Source of the DNA: Novosphingobium sp. ZN18A2
GTDB taxonomy: Bacteria > Pseudomonadota > Alphaproteobacteria > Sphingomonadales > Sphingomonadaceae
DNA length: 64,000 bases
Direction: 5' to 3'
Assembly: GCF_036784765.1 (NCBI RefSeq)
Contig: NZ_CP136651.1
Location: 1,612,001 to 1,676,000 of the forward strand
The position numbers were made by a program, and so were the translations under genes. This document shows, piece after piece, positions 1 to 8,339 of the stretch. The notes beneath the pieces are model-generated. The model searched no databases. It saw nothing but the letters and a program-made list of their open reading frames with translations, and was not told where the DNA came from. Numbering within the stretch: position 1 is the stretch's first letter; each line of letters starts with the position of its first letter.

Positions 1-213
1 GATCGTTACGTAATCCATACCCCCGGTAGCTGGCGGCACCGTATTTCACCGCTCGACATGACTTATGACAATTTGACTCTGGCGGGCGACTGGACCGATA
101 GCGGTTTCCATTCGGGTTGCGTCGAAGGTGCCGTAATGTCGGGCCTGCTCGCCGCACATGCGCTGAGCGGTTCCCCTAGGTTGGAGGATATAACCGCCTA
201 TGACCACCCATAA
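1..213 (+). CDS. FAD-dependent oxidoreductase, C-terminal fragment (amine oxidase/phytoene desaturase-like)
   Basis: The reading frame is open from base 1 to a TAA at 211-213, so only the last 70 residues are visible. They contain LTLAGDWTDSGFHSGCVEGA followed by a hydrophobic SGLLAAHAL helix. This is the typical C-terminal FAD-contacting segment of the flavin amine oxidase, phytoene desaturase and hydroxysqualene dehydroxylase superfamily. Its stop overlaps the next start (ATG at 200) by 14 bp, so it belongs to the downstream operon. With a polyprenyl diphosphate synthase two genes on, a role in oxidising or desaturating an isoprenoid is a reasonable inference, but the substrate cannot be read from this fragment. 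Confidence 0.75.
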   Translation, partial: DRYVIHTPGSWRHRISPLDMTYDNLTLAGDWTDSGFHSGCVEGAVMSGLLAAHALSGSPRLEDITAYDHP

Positions 214-1129
214 GGAGCCTGCTCCGGGCCATAAGGAGCCTGCTTCGGGCAAGCCGGCGAAGCATGGCGGAAAGCATGACACGCAGGGCGAGCGCCCGAA
301 ACGGCACAGACCGGAGCGGGCCGGGCCGGATCGCAGCGGCGCGAGTTCCGCGGTGCCTCCATCGGGTCATGGAGACGCAAGCCATGACGACCATCACCAT
401 CATCACGGCGGGCATTATCAGGCCGGACAGGGGGAATCCGCCTCGTCCGTTCACATTGACGAAGCCGTCGCGGAAGCAGTGCGGACCGGATACGACGTGC
501 TCTCGGAAACGATTTCGCAAGGGCGCCGCGCCGCGGAAATGTTTCGGCAAGGCAACTTCAGCATCCGCGAAGTCCCCTCCGATATCGAAGCGCTGGCAAG
601 GCGGTTGCTGGACCTTGCGCGGCAACTCAGCACCACGACGTTCGACATCTGTGAGCAGCTTCTTTCGCAGGCTGCGCATGCAAGCGGTCCGCCCCCGCCG
701 GGAGATACGGCGGCGACGGTTCCCAATTTTCGCGAACTGAAGCCCACGCTTGCCAAACAATCGGGGCCTGCACCGCCCGGTCCAACGGCAAGGCATTCGC
801 ACCCGGAACATCACGCACACGACACGCGCAAGCTGCCTTTGGCATTCCGCTTCGACGGGAACGACAAGGTAAAGGCGCTGGTTGATACGATCGACCGCCC
901 CTTGAAGCCCACCGGAGCCTGGGAGATCAGTGCGATGCCGCTGATGCGACAGGACAGCGGCGAACGGCCTTTGGACGACGTAAAATTCGAAGCGGACCTT
1001 TCGGCAGGCGGGCTGGTCGTGACGATCAATGTGCCGGACAACCAGCCATCCGGTGTCTATTCGGGCATGGTCGTGGCGGAGAGCCAGGACATACCGCTTG
1101 GCTTCCTGGTTGTGCAGGTGGAGGGCTGA
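200..1129 (+). CDS. Hypothetical His/Pro-rich protein with helical core and C-terminal beta domain
   Basis: 309 residues, not recognised. The N-terminus carries two copies of HKEPA(P/S)G encoded by a 21-bp tandem duplication (208-249), then a basic low-complexity stretch and a His cluster (DDHHHHHGG, about residues 63-71). Residues ~85-155 look like an amphipathic helical region of phasin-like character. A second Pro/His-rich linker follows, and the last ~90 residues look like a compact beta domain ending near PSGVYSGMVV. There is no signal peptide or membrane segment. It overlaps the upstream oxidoreductase by 14 bp and lies 3 bp before the polyprenyl synthase gene, so it is co-translated with them. 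It could be a scaffold, metal-binding or granule-associated protein; no function can be assigned. Confidence 0.7.
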   Translation: MTTHKEPAPGHKEPASGKPAKHGGKHDTQGERPKRHRPERAGPDRSGASSAVPPSGHGDASHDDHHHHHGGHYQAGQGESASSVHIDEAVAEAVRTGYDVLSETISQGRRAAEMFRQGNFSIREVPSDIEALARRLLDLARQLSTTTFDICEQLLSQAAHASGPPPPGDTAATVPNFRELKPTLAKQSGPAPPGPTARHSHPEHHAHDTRKLPLAFRFDGNDKVKALVDTIDRPLKPTGAWEISAMPLMRQDSGERPLDDVKFEADLSAGGLVVTINVPDNQPSGVYSGMVVAESQDIPLGFLVVQVEG

Positions 1130-1132
1130 GCG

Positions 1133-2188
1133 ATGTTGCAGGAGGGGGCATCAGGCGCGACACGTGCTGCCCGATGCCTCCCCCCCGGATTGCTTGAACG
1201 CTATGCCGATGCAACGCGCGGGCAGTTGTCGCATTACCTTGGTACGGACAATGCCGCACCTTTTCTCGACGACTTGCTTGCTGACTATCCGGGGCGCGGG
1301 GGCAAGATGCTGCGCCCTGCAATCTGCATCGCGAACGCGCGCCTGTTCGGGGGTGACGTAAATTCAGTCGTGCGCTGCGCCGCCGCGGTGGAACTGTTGC
1401 ACAATGCGCTGCTGATCCATGACGATATTCAGGACGGCAGCGAGTTCCGACGCGGCCGCCCGACGCTTCATGCCATGCACGGCGTACCCCTTGCCATCAA
1501 TGCGGGCGATGCGCTGATGTTCACGGCGTTTCGTCCGCTGCTCGATGCGGTTCGCCCGTTCGGGCCGGACGTGGCGCGGCAAGTGATTGACGCGACGGTG
1601 GAAATGGCTCGGCAGACGGCTGAGGGGCAGGCGCTTGAGCTTGGATGGCGGGATAACAACGTCACGGGGCTGACGGCGGCGGACTATCTGCGCATGGCGC
1701 TGAAGAAAACGGCGTGGATGGGCATGATCTGGCCCGCGCAGCTTGGCGTAATCGTCGGTTCTCGTGGCCGTGTGGACCCTGCGCGCGTGCTGCGCTTCGG
1801 CCATTTCCTTGGCATTGCCTTCCAGATCGAGGACGATCTGCGCAATCTCACCGCCGATCCGGGCTACGGCAAGGAACGCTGCGGAGATTTGTTCGAGGGG
1901 AAGCGAACCCTCATGCTGATCCACGTGCGCGATGCGGCCGACGTTGCGGAGCGGGCGCGGATCGATGCGTTCCTGGCGCTGGGCCGCGAAGAGCGCGGCG
2001 AAGAAGAAGGCCAGTGGCTGGCTGACCTGATGCACCGCAAAGGCTCCATCACATACGGCAAGCGCGTTGCCGCCGCGATGGCGGGCTGCGCGCTCGAGGA
2101 ATTCGAACAGGCTTATGGCGGATGCACAGAGGGCGATGACCGTGCCTTCCTGCTGGGCCTTGTGCGCTGGATATTCGACCGGAAATGA
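1133..2188 (+). CDS. Polyprenyl diphosphate synthase (trans-isoprenyl diphosphate synthase)
   Basis: 351 residues, the usual family size. The first aspartate-rich motif is DDIQD (D97, D98, D101) followed by RRGRPTLH. The second is FQIEDDLRN at ~230-238, where the last aspartate of the canonical DDxxD is Asn. GKRT lies near 262. These bind the Mg-diphosphates in head-to-tail condensation of IPP onto an allylic diphosphate. The residue five before the first motif is small (Ala92), which in this family usually goes with products of C20 or longer; that is inference. GGAGG lies just upstream of the ATG, and the end overlaps the next gene by 4 bp. Being placed among oxidoreductases and ADC-like genes suggests a dedicated rather than housekeeping role. 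Confidence 0.9.
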   Translation: MLQEGASGATRAARCLPPGLLERYADATRGQLSHYLGTDNAAPFLDDLLADYPGRGGKMLRPAICIANARLFGGDVNSVVRCAAAVELLHNALLIHDDIQDGSEFRRGRPTLHAMHGVPLAINAGDALMFTAFRPLLDAVRPFGPDVARQVIDATVEMARQTAEGQALELGWRDNNVTGLTAADYLRMALKKTAWMGMIWPAQLGVIVGSRGRVDPARVLRFGHFLGIAFQIEDDLRNLTADPGYGKERCGDLFEGKRTLMLIHVRDAADVAERARIDAFLALGREERGEEEGQWLADLMHRKGSITYGKRVAAAMAGCALEEFEQAYGGCTEGDDRAFLLGLVRWIFDRK

Positions 2189-3252
2189 GCGGCCACGTCC
2201 TCCTTTACGGTGCGACCGGATTCACCGCACGGAAGATCCTTGCTCAAATCGCCGGAACGATGCCGCTGGTCATCGGCGGCAGGGATGCAGACCGCGTGAT
2301 GGCCGTGGCCGACGAATTCGGATTGCCCTGGCGGGCGTTCGACTTGTCCGATCACGCCGCGATCGTCGATGCGCTGGATGGCGCGCAAGTCGTCCTCAAT
2401 GCGGCGGGGCCTTATCTCGACACCGCCGCCCGGCTGGCGGATGCCTGCATCGCGGCGGGATGCGACTACATCGACCTCGCGGGGGAGTGGCCTGTCTTCG
2501 CGGAACTGCTGACGCGTGACGAGGCTGCGCGCAATGCCGGCGTCATGATCCTTCCGGGCATGGGATTGACGATTGCGGCAAGCGATTGCCTGCTGAAACG
2601 CGCGATAGAAACCTGGCCCGATACCGTGAAGTTCTACCTCGGGTTCTCGTGCCTGCACGCCGTTTCCGCCGGCAGCGTGGCGAGCGCGGCGCGCGTGTTC
2701 GATACAGACCTGTTCATCCGGCGCGACGGCAAGATCGTTCCCACACCGGCAGGCAGCCTGGTCAGGGCGTTCGATTTCGACGGCAGGCTTAGCGAAGCGA
2801 CGGCGATGACCTGGGCCGATGTGGTGACAGGCGAACTTTCGACCGGCGTGCGTTCGATCGAAACCTATACCGAACAGCCCTGGTGGCACCGCGCAGGGTA
2901 TCGTGCGGCGGGGCTGTTCGCGCGGGTAACGGGCGCGCAGGCGTGGCGCGGACTGGGCGGCGTAACGGCAAGGGCATGGCCCGAAGAACCGCCCGGAGGA
3001 TTGCCGGATGGCACAGGTTATACGCTGGTTGTGGAAGCGCATGACCGCTGGCGCCGTCCGCGCACCATGCGGATGCACGTGCGCGATGGGTATTCGGCAA
3101 GTGCGCTGACGTCCGCTGCCGCCTTGCGGCTGATCCTTTGCGGCGGCGCAATTCCCGGCTTCCAGACGCCTTCGCTGGTGTTCGGTTCTTCGTTCATCGA
3201 AGATGCCGGCGCCGCATCCTTCGTTCCGGCAAAGGGATTGGCAGAGACATGA
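2185..3252 (+). CDS. Saccharopine dehydrogenase-like NAD(P)-binding protein
   Basis: 355 residues. The N-terminus LLYGATGFTARKIL is a Rossmann glycine-rich loop. It is followed by VVLNAAGPYLDTAARLADAC and GCDYIDLAGEWPV, hallmarks of the saccharopine dehydrogenase NADP-binding family that includes trans-acting enoyl reductases of mycobacterial lipid synthesis. It is therefore probably a soluble or membrane-peripheral NADPH-dependent reductase of a double bond or ketone. The start overlaps the polyprenyl synthase stop (ATGA) and the stop overlaps the next start, so translation is coupled. The substrate is unknown; the operon points to an isoprenoid-derived molecule. Confidence 0.85.
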   Translation: MSGHVLLYGATGFTARKILAQIAGTMPLVIGGRDADRVMAVADEFGLPWRAFDLSDHAAIVDALDGAQVVLNAAGPYLDTAARLADACIAAGCDYIDLAGEWPVFAELLTRDEAARNAGVMILPGMGLTIAASDCLLKRAIETWPDTVKFYLGFSCLHAVSAGSVASAARVFDTDLFIRRDGKIVPTPAGSLVRAFDFDGRLSEATAMTWADVVTGELSTGVRSIETYTEQPWWHRAGYRAAGLFARVTGAQAWRGLGGVTARAWPEEPPGGLPDGTGYTLVVEAHDRWRRPRTMRMHVRDGYSASALTSAAALRLILCGGAIPGFQTPSLVFGSSFIEDAGAASFVPAKGLAET

Positions 3253-4400
3253 AACGGCACGTCCTCCCGATAGAATATGTCCAGTCCGCTGCCAGTCAGG
3301 ACGTTCCGCCGCCGTATCATTTCCCGAACGTGACCGTGAATGCGTTCCTCTGGAAGGCGCAGATTCCGGCAGTTCAGGCCTATTGCGACAAGTTTCTGAA
3401 CCTGGGGACGCGCGAAGAGCGGGGGTTCCGCTATGGCCCGCTTGCGGCATGGCCATACGTGATGCTTCTGTTCCTGGACTATCCCGAGATGGTCAGTTCG
3501 AACCGCTTGCCCGAAGACATCGGCGAGGTTCCGTATCCCGACCGCGGAACCACCAGCCAGCGAGAGGTCTTCGTGGCCATCCCCGTCATGCGCCACGGCA
3601 ACGGCCTTGCCGGAATGCTTACCGAAAGCGAACCCAACTGCATCCTCCCGTTTATTGTCGTCGACAAGCCGTGGTCGTGCGTGTGCGGGCGCGAGATGCT
3701 GGGTTTGGGAAAGATGCTGGCGGAAATCGACATTGGGGAAAATGAATACCCCAACAGTTTCAGCGGCGGGGTGATGATGCCCGGATGGGAAGGGGATCAG
3801 CCCGGCGAATTCCAGAAGAGGCTCCCTTTCCTGGACGTAAAGACAGGCCCGCTGCTGCCAACCTTCCGGCTGGGCGCGCGGCCGGAAGAGACGCTGGCAA
3901 CATTGCTGGACAGCCCGGCCGTGGCATTGGCCATCGAAACGATGGGCGATGTGTCGAACTTCCTCGATTACGCTTCGGCAGGGCTTATCCCCACGTCGAT
4001 GCGCACTGTCGGATTGAAGCAGTATCGCGACGCCGCGCATCCGGAGAAGGCGGTTTACCAGGCGCTCGTCACGTGCCGGTCGCACTATACCAATGTGCGC
4101 GACTTGCGCCTTTACGACGAGATGGACGCGTTGATCACGTTCCACGACAAGGGCAGCTTCCGGCAGATTTTGCGAGTGTTCCTCGATCTGAAGGATGACC
4201 GCCCGCCCGGCAAGTTCATGACCAGCCCCACTGCGGCTTTCCGGTTTACCGCCGATGTCGATTACGACCTGATGCGCGTGATCCATGAATTTCCCATCGA
4301 CGGAGGGGAAGGGATCGTTCCCCGCGCGGTGAGAAGCGACCTGACGGCGCGCTGGTTCAGGCCGATCAAGGGATTGTTCGGTGCGGGGCCGCAGCGATGA
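3249..4400 (+). CDS. Acetoacetate decarboxylase-like protein (first of a pair)
   Basis: 383 residues from the ATG at 3249, which overlaps the upstream stop as ATGA. An in-frame upstream extension only reads into the previous gene. The segment CGREMLGLGKMLAEID (~146-161) aligns with the active-site GREx4PKK segment of acetoacetate decarboxylase. Lys155 matches the Schiff-base lysine, but the following lysine that lowers its pKa in true decarboxylases is Met. That pattern fits ADC-superfamily members that do not decarboxylate acetoacetate. It is longer than classical ADC (~245 residues). It is followed by a divergent paralogue with a 4-bp overlap, so the two may form a hetero-oligomer or act in sequence. 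The reaction is unknown. Confidence 0.8.
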   Translation: MKRHVLPIEYVQSAASQDVPPPYHFPNVTVNAFLWKAQIPAVQAYCDKFLNLGTREERGFRYGPLAAWPYVMLLFLDYPEMVSSNRLPEDIGEVPYPDRGTTSQREVFVAIPVMRHGNGLAGMLTESEPNCILPFIVVDKPWSCVCGREMLGLGKMLAEIDIGENEYPNSFSGGVMMPGWEGDQPGEFQKRLPFLDVKTGPLLPTFRLGARPEETLATLLDSPAVALAIETMGDVSNFLDYASAGLIPTSMRTVGLKQYRDAAHPEKAVYQALVTCRSHYTNVRDLRLYDEMDALITFHDKGSFRQILRVFLDLKDDRPPGKFMTSPTAAFRFTADVDYDLMRVIHEFPIDGGEGIVPRAVRSDLTARWFRPIKGLFGAGPQR

Positions 4401-5473
4401 CCGATTTCGTCGAATCCTTCACCACCCGCCAGATCATTCCGCCGTGGATCACGAAAGACTCGCGCTTCTGGGTTTTCGTGATCAAGGCCCAGCCGCTGTG
4501 CATGCAGAGCTATCTCGACACGCATCTCAATTCGGCGGGGCCGGACAGGGCACCCTATCACTATGTGGCGACGGCGGGGGAGTGCTACGGGATATTGACC
4601 GTTGCGCACCATGTGAACTTTTCCAGCGGATATTCCGGGCAGGAGGGGTGGGACACACTTACCCACAAGGAGGTGTTCTGGTCGTTCCCGGCGCTACGGT
4701 ATGAGGTGACGCCGGATAACCTGCTGGGAAAGCACAAGGAGGTGTGGATCCAGCCGTTCTATTTCGATGACAGCAGCACCGTCATGTTCTCCAGCCGCGA
4801 GATCTGGGGAAGCGAAAAGCAGATGGGCCGGATCGTGCTGAACGAGGGGGTTGAGCCGGACGACCTGCATATCGACCTGTCGACGCAGGGATTTCGCGAT
4901 TTCTCGCCGCGATCGAAGGCGCGCGAGATCGCCGTGATGCACATACGGCTGAAAAAAAACACCGCCGCGGTCGATGTCGAAAAGCTGATGCTGGCCAATC
5001 CCGGCATCGCATCGTTCAGCGGGGCGATGCTGGGCGCCATTCCCTTGTTGGGGCAAAATGGCCACGCGCCTGAACCGGGGTTCACGAACGCCATAACGAT
5101 CAACACGCTGAAACAGTTTCGCGATGCCTTCGATCTGCACGGGGCGGCTTATCGCGCGATCATAGAATCGCAGATTTCGCACGTCGTCGTGGAGGCGCCG
5201 CAGTTCTATGCCGGCGAACAGGTAGAGCTTTCCTTCATGTGGTCCGATACCATGGAAGAGCAGTTCAAACGGCTGTTCGGCTTGCAAGATCCGCGCGCCC
5301 CACGGGAAAACCGTAAAGCCGTGCCGACACCGGTGCCCGTCGACGAGGTGGGCACCGACTGGAGTATGCCCTACACGTCAATTCCGGTCCTGTTCGCGAT
5401 GTCTTTTACGTCGGACGCACATTTCGAAGTGCTCAGGACATTATACACCTACGGACCGAAGGGCGCGGCCTAG
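4397..5473 (+). CDS. Acetoacetate decarboxylase-like protein (second of a pair)
   Basis: 358 residues with an ATGA overlap to the preceding ADC-like gene. The motif FSSREIWGSEKQMG (~131-144) aligns with the ADC active-site segment. Lys141 takes the Schiff-base position and Gln replaces the second lysine. The overall pattern (AYLDTHLN-type N-terminus, beta-rich middle, C-terminal VLFAMSFTSDAHFE) parallels the neighbour, so this is an old duplication rather than a recent copy. It is the last gene of the operon; the next gene converges 24 bp away. An aldolase/dehydratase-type Schiff-base enzyme or a non-catalytic partner are both possible. Confidence 0.78.
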   Translation: MTDFVESFTTRQIIPPWITKDSRFWVFVIKAQPLCMQSYLDTHLNSAGPDRAPYHYVATAGECYGILTVAHHVNFSSGYSGQEGWDTLTHKEVFWSFPALRYEVTPDNLLGKHKEVWIQPFYFDDSSTVMFSSREIWGSEKQMGRIVLNEGVEPDDLHIDLSTQGFRDFSPRSKAREIAVMHIRLKKNTAAVDVEKLMLANPGIASFSGAMLGAIPLLGQNGHAPEPGFTNAITINTLKQFRDAFDLHGAAYRAIIESQISHVVVEAPQFYAGEQVELSFMWSDTMEEQFKRLFGLQDPRAPRENRKAVPTPVPVDEVGTDWSMPYTSIPVLFAMSFTSDAHFEVLRTLYTYGPKGAA

Positions 5474-5497
5474 GGTCAGGACCTAGACTGCGCGGAA

Positions 5498-7462
5498 TTA
5501 GACCGCTTCGGGCAAGGTTTCGCGTATGGCCGCCTTGAAATCGTAGGGAACCCATTCGACGCAATCGGGCCAGTTCCCCGTGTTTACCCAGTAATCTGCC
5601 AGCCCCAGCCTGCGGCACAGCTTTGCGAATCGGGGCACCCTGAGGGAGTCGCTCCACCGGGCAAGGATGGTTCCGGGATAATAGATGCTGGGCCGCGCGC
5701 CCTGAGGATCGAAAACGTAATCGTATGAAGCCCTTTCGGCGAGGTCGAGCGCGAATTCCACCTTGCCGAGCTTCGCGATGGAAAGGATCAGGTTCAGCGG
5801 CAACGTTCCCGTCTCTTCCAGAAGCTGGACATAGCGGGCAACGCGCTTTTCGATCAGAACGGGGTCGCGCGTCCGCTTGGCATCGGCATAGGCCTTTGCC
5901 GCCCACATATCCTTTGCCTGCCAGCCATCGAACCGTTCGATATCGGGAACGGCTTCGTCATAGGCATCCCAGAAATCCAGGAAGCTCGCGCTGTTGATCT
6001 GTGAAAGCTGGATTCCCGGATTGTCGGGCCAGCGCCGGCGGATGCGCCTGTTCATCTCGATGCCGCCCTCGTAATCGCCGGTATAGAGCCGCATCTGGGA
6101 CACGAGGAGCTGTGCCGACGGCATAAGCGGGTTGAGCTCGCACGCCTGCTCGGCCAGCGCCAGTGCGTCGCGAAAGCGACCGACGCTCCAGTAGAAAACG
6201 CTCATTTCGGTAAGAATCGCGGGATCGCGCGGCGACACTTCCAACGCTTTGCTCAGCAGCTCCTCGCGTTCTGCATAGGCACCCCACGGCTCGAGCATGG
6301 CCAGCGCCGCATAGGCGCCGCCGCACGAATGATCGAGCTCAAGCGCCTTGTGCGCCGCGTCTATCACCCCGCCGCGGCCTTCGTCATATGGCCCGTCATA
6401 CAGGCCGGTGCGCAAGGCCCAGGCACGCGCCGAGGCGAGCAGTTCCCATGCCTGCGCGAAATCGGGGGCGCCACTTGTCACCTTTTCCAGCAGGGGGATC
6501 GCGCGCTTCGCCGAATCGTCGAAAGTCGCGTCGCCTTCCGCAAGCCAGCCGCGTGCTCGGATGAAATCGTCGTACAGGTCCGGCGGTGCCGTGCGTTCCT
6601 TCCCCTTGGGGGCGAAATCCACCTTCAGCGCCTTTGTGACGGCTTTCGCGACGGCCTTCGCGATAGAATCCTGCAATTCGAACACGTCTTCCAGTTCGCC
6701 ATCGAACCGGTCACCCCAGATCGCGCTTCGCGTGGAGCAGTCGACCAGTTCCGCGCTGATCCGCACGCGCATTCCTCCGCGCCGGACGGACCCGTCCAGA
6801 AGGTGCGACGCACCAAGCGCAGCGGCTACCTTGTCGGTATCCTTGTCCGTCCCCCGGAACTGGAAGCTGGACGACCGTGCGATAACCTTCAGGTCGCTGC
6901 CATCCGAAACCGAACGCTGGATCTCCTCCGAAACGCCGTCGCAAAAATAGGTTAGCTCGTCGTCGGATGACAGATTGTCGAAGGGAAGGACGGCCAGCAT
7001 CGGTTGCGCGGTCGGGCGCAGCGGTAACTGGGCCTTTCGGACAGGCGCGCGGGCGGGCGTTCCATTGGCGCGCGCCTTTGCGAGTTCCGCGATGCTTGCA
7101 TCGATCTTCAGCCATGCGGGCGCGTCCGGTTCTCCCTTCCAGCCGGTCGCCATTTCGCAATGGACGTGGTTGAACGGAAGCGGCGGCAACGCGCCGTCGA
7201 CGCTCATCTGCACCAGCTTGTCAGCATTGTAGGCCATGCCCGCTTCGGCCGGCACCCAGCGTGATACGCGCGCGTCTTGCGACCATAGCACCAGCACCGC
7301 CGCGGCCTCGTTCAGGCTTTCTTCGATAACCGTCGAAAACGCGCGATGTGCCGGCAGTTCGTCGTCGATCCAGACGGAATATCCACGTTCGCGCAACCGT
7401 TCCGCGGCCGCGCGAGCCTGCTCGTAATTGTTTCGGGCATAGGAGACGAAAACGTCGGCCAA
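5498..7462 (-). CDS. TIR domain-TolB-like-TPR protein
   Basis: 654 residues from a TTG at 7462, preceded by AAGGGG at good spacing; no better in-frame ATG is seen. Residues 1-~110 form a TIR domain: start MADVFVSYARNN, WIDDELP, and VSRWVPAEAG with Glu73 at the position of the catalytic glutamate of NAD-cleaving TIR enzymes. Residues ~150-290 resemble the TolB-like/FlgO domain often fused to adenylate cyclases (MLAVLPFDNLSSDDELTYF, GASHLLDGSVRR, IWGDRFDGEL). The rest is TPR-like helices (repeated A-x-ELNP/ELDHS type helices). No membrane segment is present. It is divergent from a Crp/Fnr gene that may control it. It could be an NADase effector or only a TIR scaffold; activity is inferred. Confidence 0.85.
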   Translation of the reverse strand: MADVFVSYARNNYEQARAAAERLRERGYSVWIDDELPAHRAFSTVIEESLNEAAAVLVLWSQDARVSRWVPAEAGMAYNADKLVQMSVDGALPPLPFNHVHCEMATGWKGEPDAPAWLKIDASIAELAKARANGTPARAPVRKAQLPLRPTAQPMLAVLPFDNLSSDDELTYFCDGVSEEIQRSVSDGSDLKVIARSSSFQFRGTDKDTDKVAAALGASHLLDGSVRRGGMRVRISAELVDCSTRSAIWGDRFDGELEDVFELQDSIAKAVAKAVTKALKVDFAPKGKERTAPPDLYDDFIRARGWLAEGDATFDDSAKRAIPLLEKVTSGAPDFAQAWELLASARAWALRTGLYDGPYDEGRGGVIDAAHKALELDHSCGGAYAALAMLEPWGAYAEREELLSKALEVSPRDPAILTEMSVFYWSVGRFRDALALAEQACELNPLMPSAQLLVSQMRLYTGDYEGGIEMNRRIRRRWPDNPGIQLSQINSASFLDFWDAYDEAVPDIERFDGWQAKDMWAAKAYADAKRTRDPVLIEKRVARYVQLLEETGTLPLNLILSIAKLGKVEFALDLAERASYDYVFDPQGARPSIYYPGTILARWSDSLRVPRFAKLCRRLGLADYWVNTGNWPDCVEWVPYDFKAAIRETLPEAV

Positions 7463-7565
7463 TGCATACCCCTTGCTTCCCGGCGCCGGATTCGAAGACT
7501 ACTTGGCGACCGAGGGCAATACAAGGCACCGAAATGGCAATATCGGCATTTATTCCTTGCCCCTC

Positions 7566-8324
7566 ATGCGCGAAAGTATGGCGATTTTCCGGAATAATGC
7601 GTATCCTGCTTTCGGGAGGCGGCATTTGGGCACCACCTTGGCACATGTTCCTGACCATGACGCTGTGGCCGTTTTCCGGTCGGCTTTCGATTGCGGTGAC
7701 GACCTGGCCGCCGTGGCCATGCGGATTGCGCGTTTCTTCGATTATCCGGCGCGCGGGGCAATTATCGAAGAAGGCCAGGAATGCGCCGATGTGCACCTGC
7801 TGACGTGCGGGCACGCCCGAAAGCAGGCGGTGTCCATCGAAGGCCGCATGATCGTTGTCGAAGATTATCGCGAAGGCGACCTTTTCGGAGAGGCGGCCCT
7901 TTCCGGCGACACGACGGCGCATGAAGACATTCGCGCGGTCAGCGCATCGCGCACAGGCGCCTTTGCTAACCATCAATTCGTGTCGCTGATGTCGGCGCAC
8001 CCGGCCATCGCCCTGGCAGTGTCGCGCCTGCTGGTATCACGGCTGGGAAACGCGACGCGCCGGTTCACCGAAGGCTTCACGCTTACCGCCGCCGGCCGCG
8101 TTCATGCCGAATTGCTGCGCCGGGCGGAAAAGCAGAACGCTGCTGCCGCGCAACTTGAGATCCGGCCTCCGCCCGTGTTCAGCGAACTCGCGCTATCGGT
8201 GCAAAGCACGCGCGAAACGGTTTCCAGAGCGGTCAACGCCCTGGAAAAGCGCGGAATCGTGAAACGCACGGATGATGCCCTGATTATCGTGGCACCGCAC
8301 CGGCTGGAAGAACTCGTTTACTGA
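7566..8324 (+). CDS. Crp/Fnr-family transcriptional regulator
   Basis: About 252 residues. The cyclic-nucleotide-binding-like jelly roll spans ~30-120 (IIEEGQECADVHLLTCG, YREGDLFGEAALSG). A winged helix follows, ending VQSTRETVSRAVNALEKRGIVKRTD, which is the DNA recognition helix of this family. No Fnr-type N-terminal cysteine cluster is seen, so it is not an obvious FeS oxygen sensor. The start is uncertain: ATG 7566, ATG 7578 and an upstream TTG at 7473 are in frame and none has a clear ribosome site. The gene is divergent from the TIR-TolB-TPR gene with ~100 bp between, a natural place for its operator. Confidence 0.88.
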   Translation: MRESMAIFRNNAYPAFGRRHLGTTLAHVPDHDAVAVFRSAFDCGDDLAAVAMRIARFFDYPARGAIIEEGQECADVHLLTCGHARKQAVSIEGRMIVVEDYREGDLFGEAALSGDTTAHEDIRAVSASRTGAFANHQFVSLMSAHPAIALAVSRLLVSRLGNATRRFTEGFTLTAAGRVHAELLRRAEKQNAAAAQLEIRPPPVFSELALSVQSTRETVSRAVNALEKRGIVKRTDDALIIVAPHRLEELVY

Positions 8325-8339
8325 GCTCGCCCACACCGC

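Noticed and set aside
2113..4286. Long minus-strand frames (447 and 422 residues) across the isoprenoid operon
   Set aside because: They oppose well-recognised coupled plus-strand genes and show no domain.
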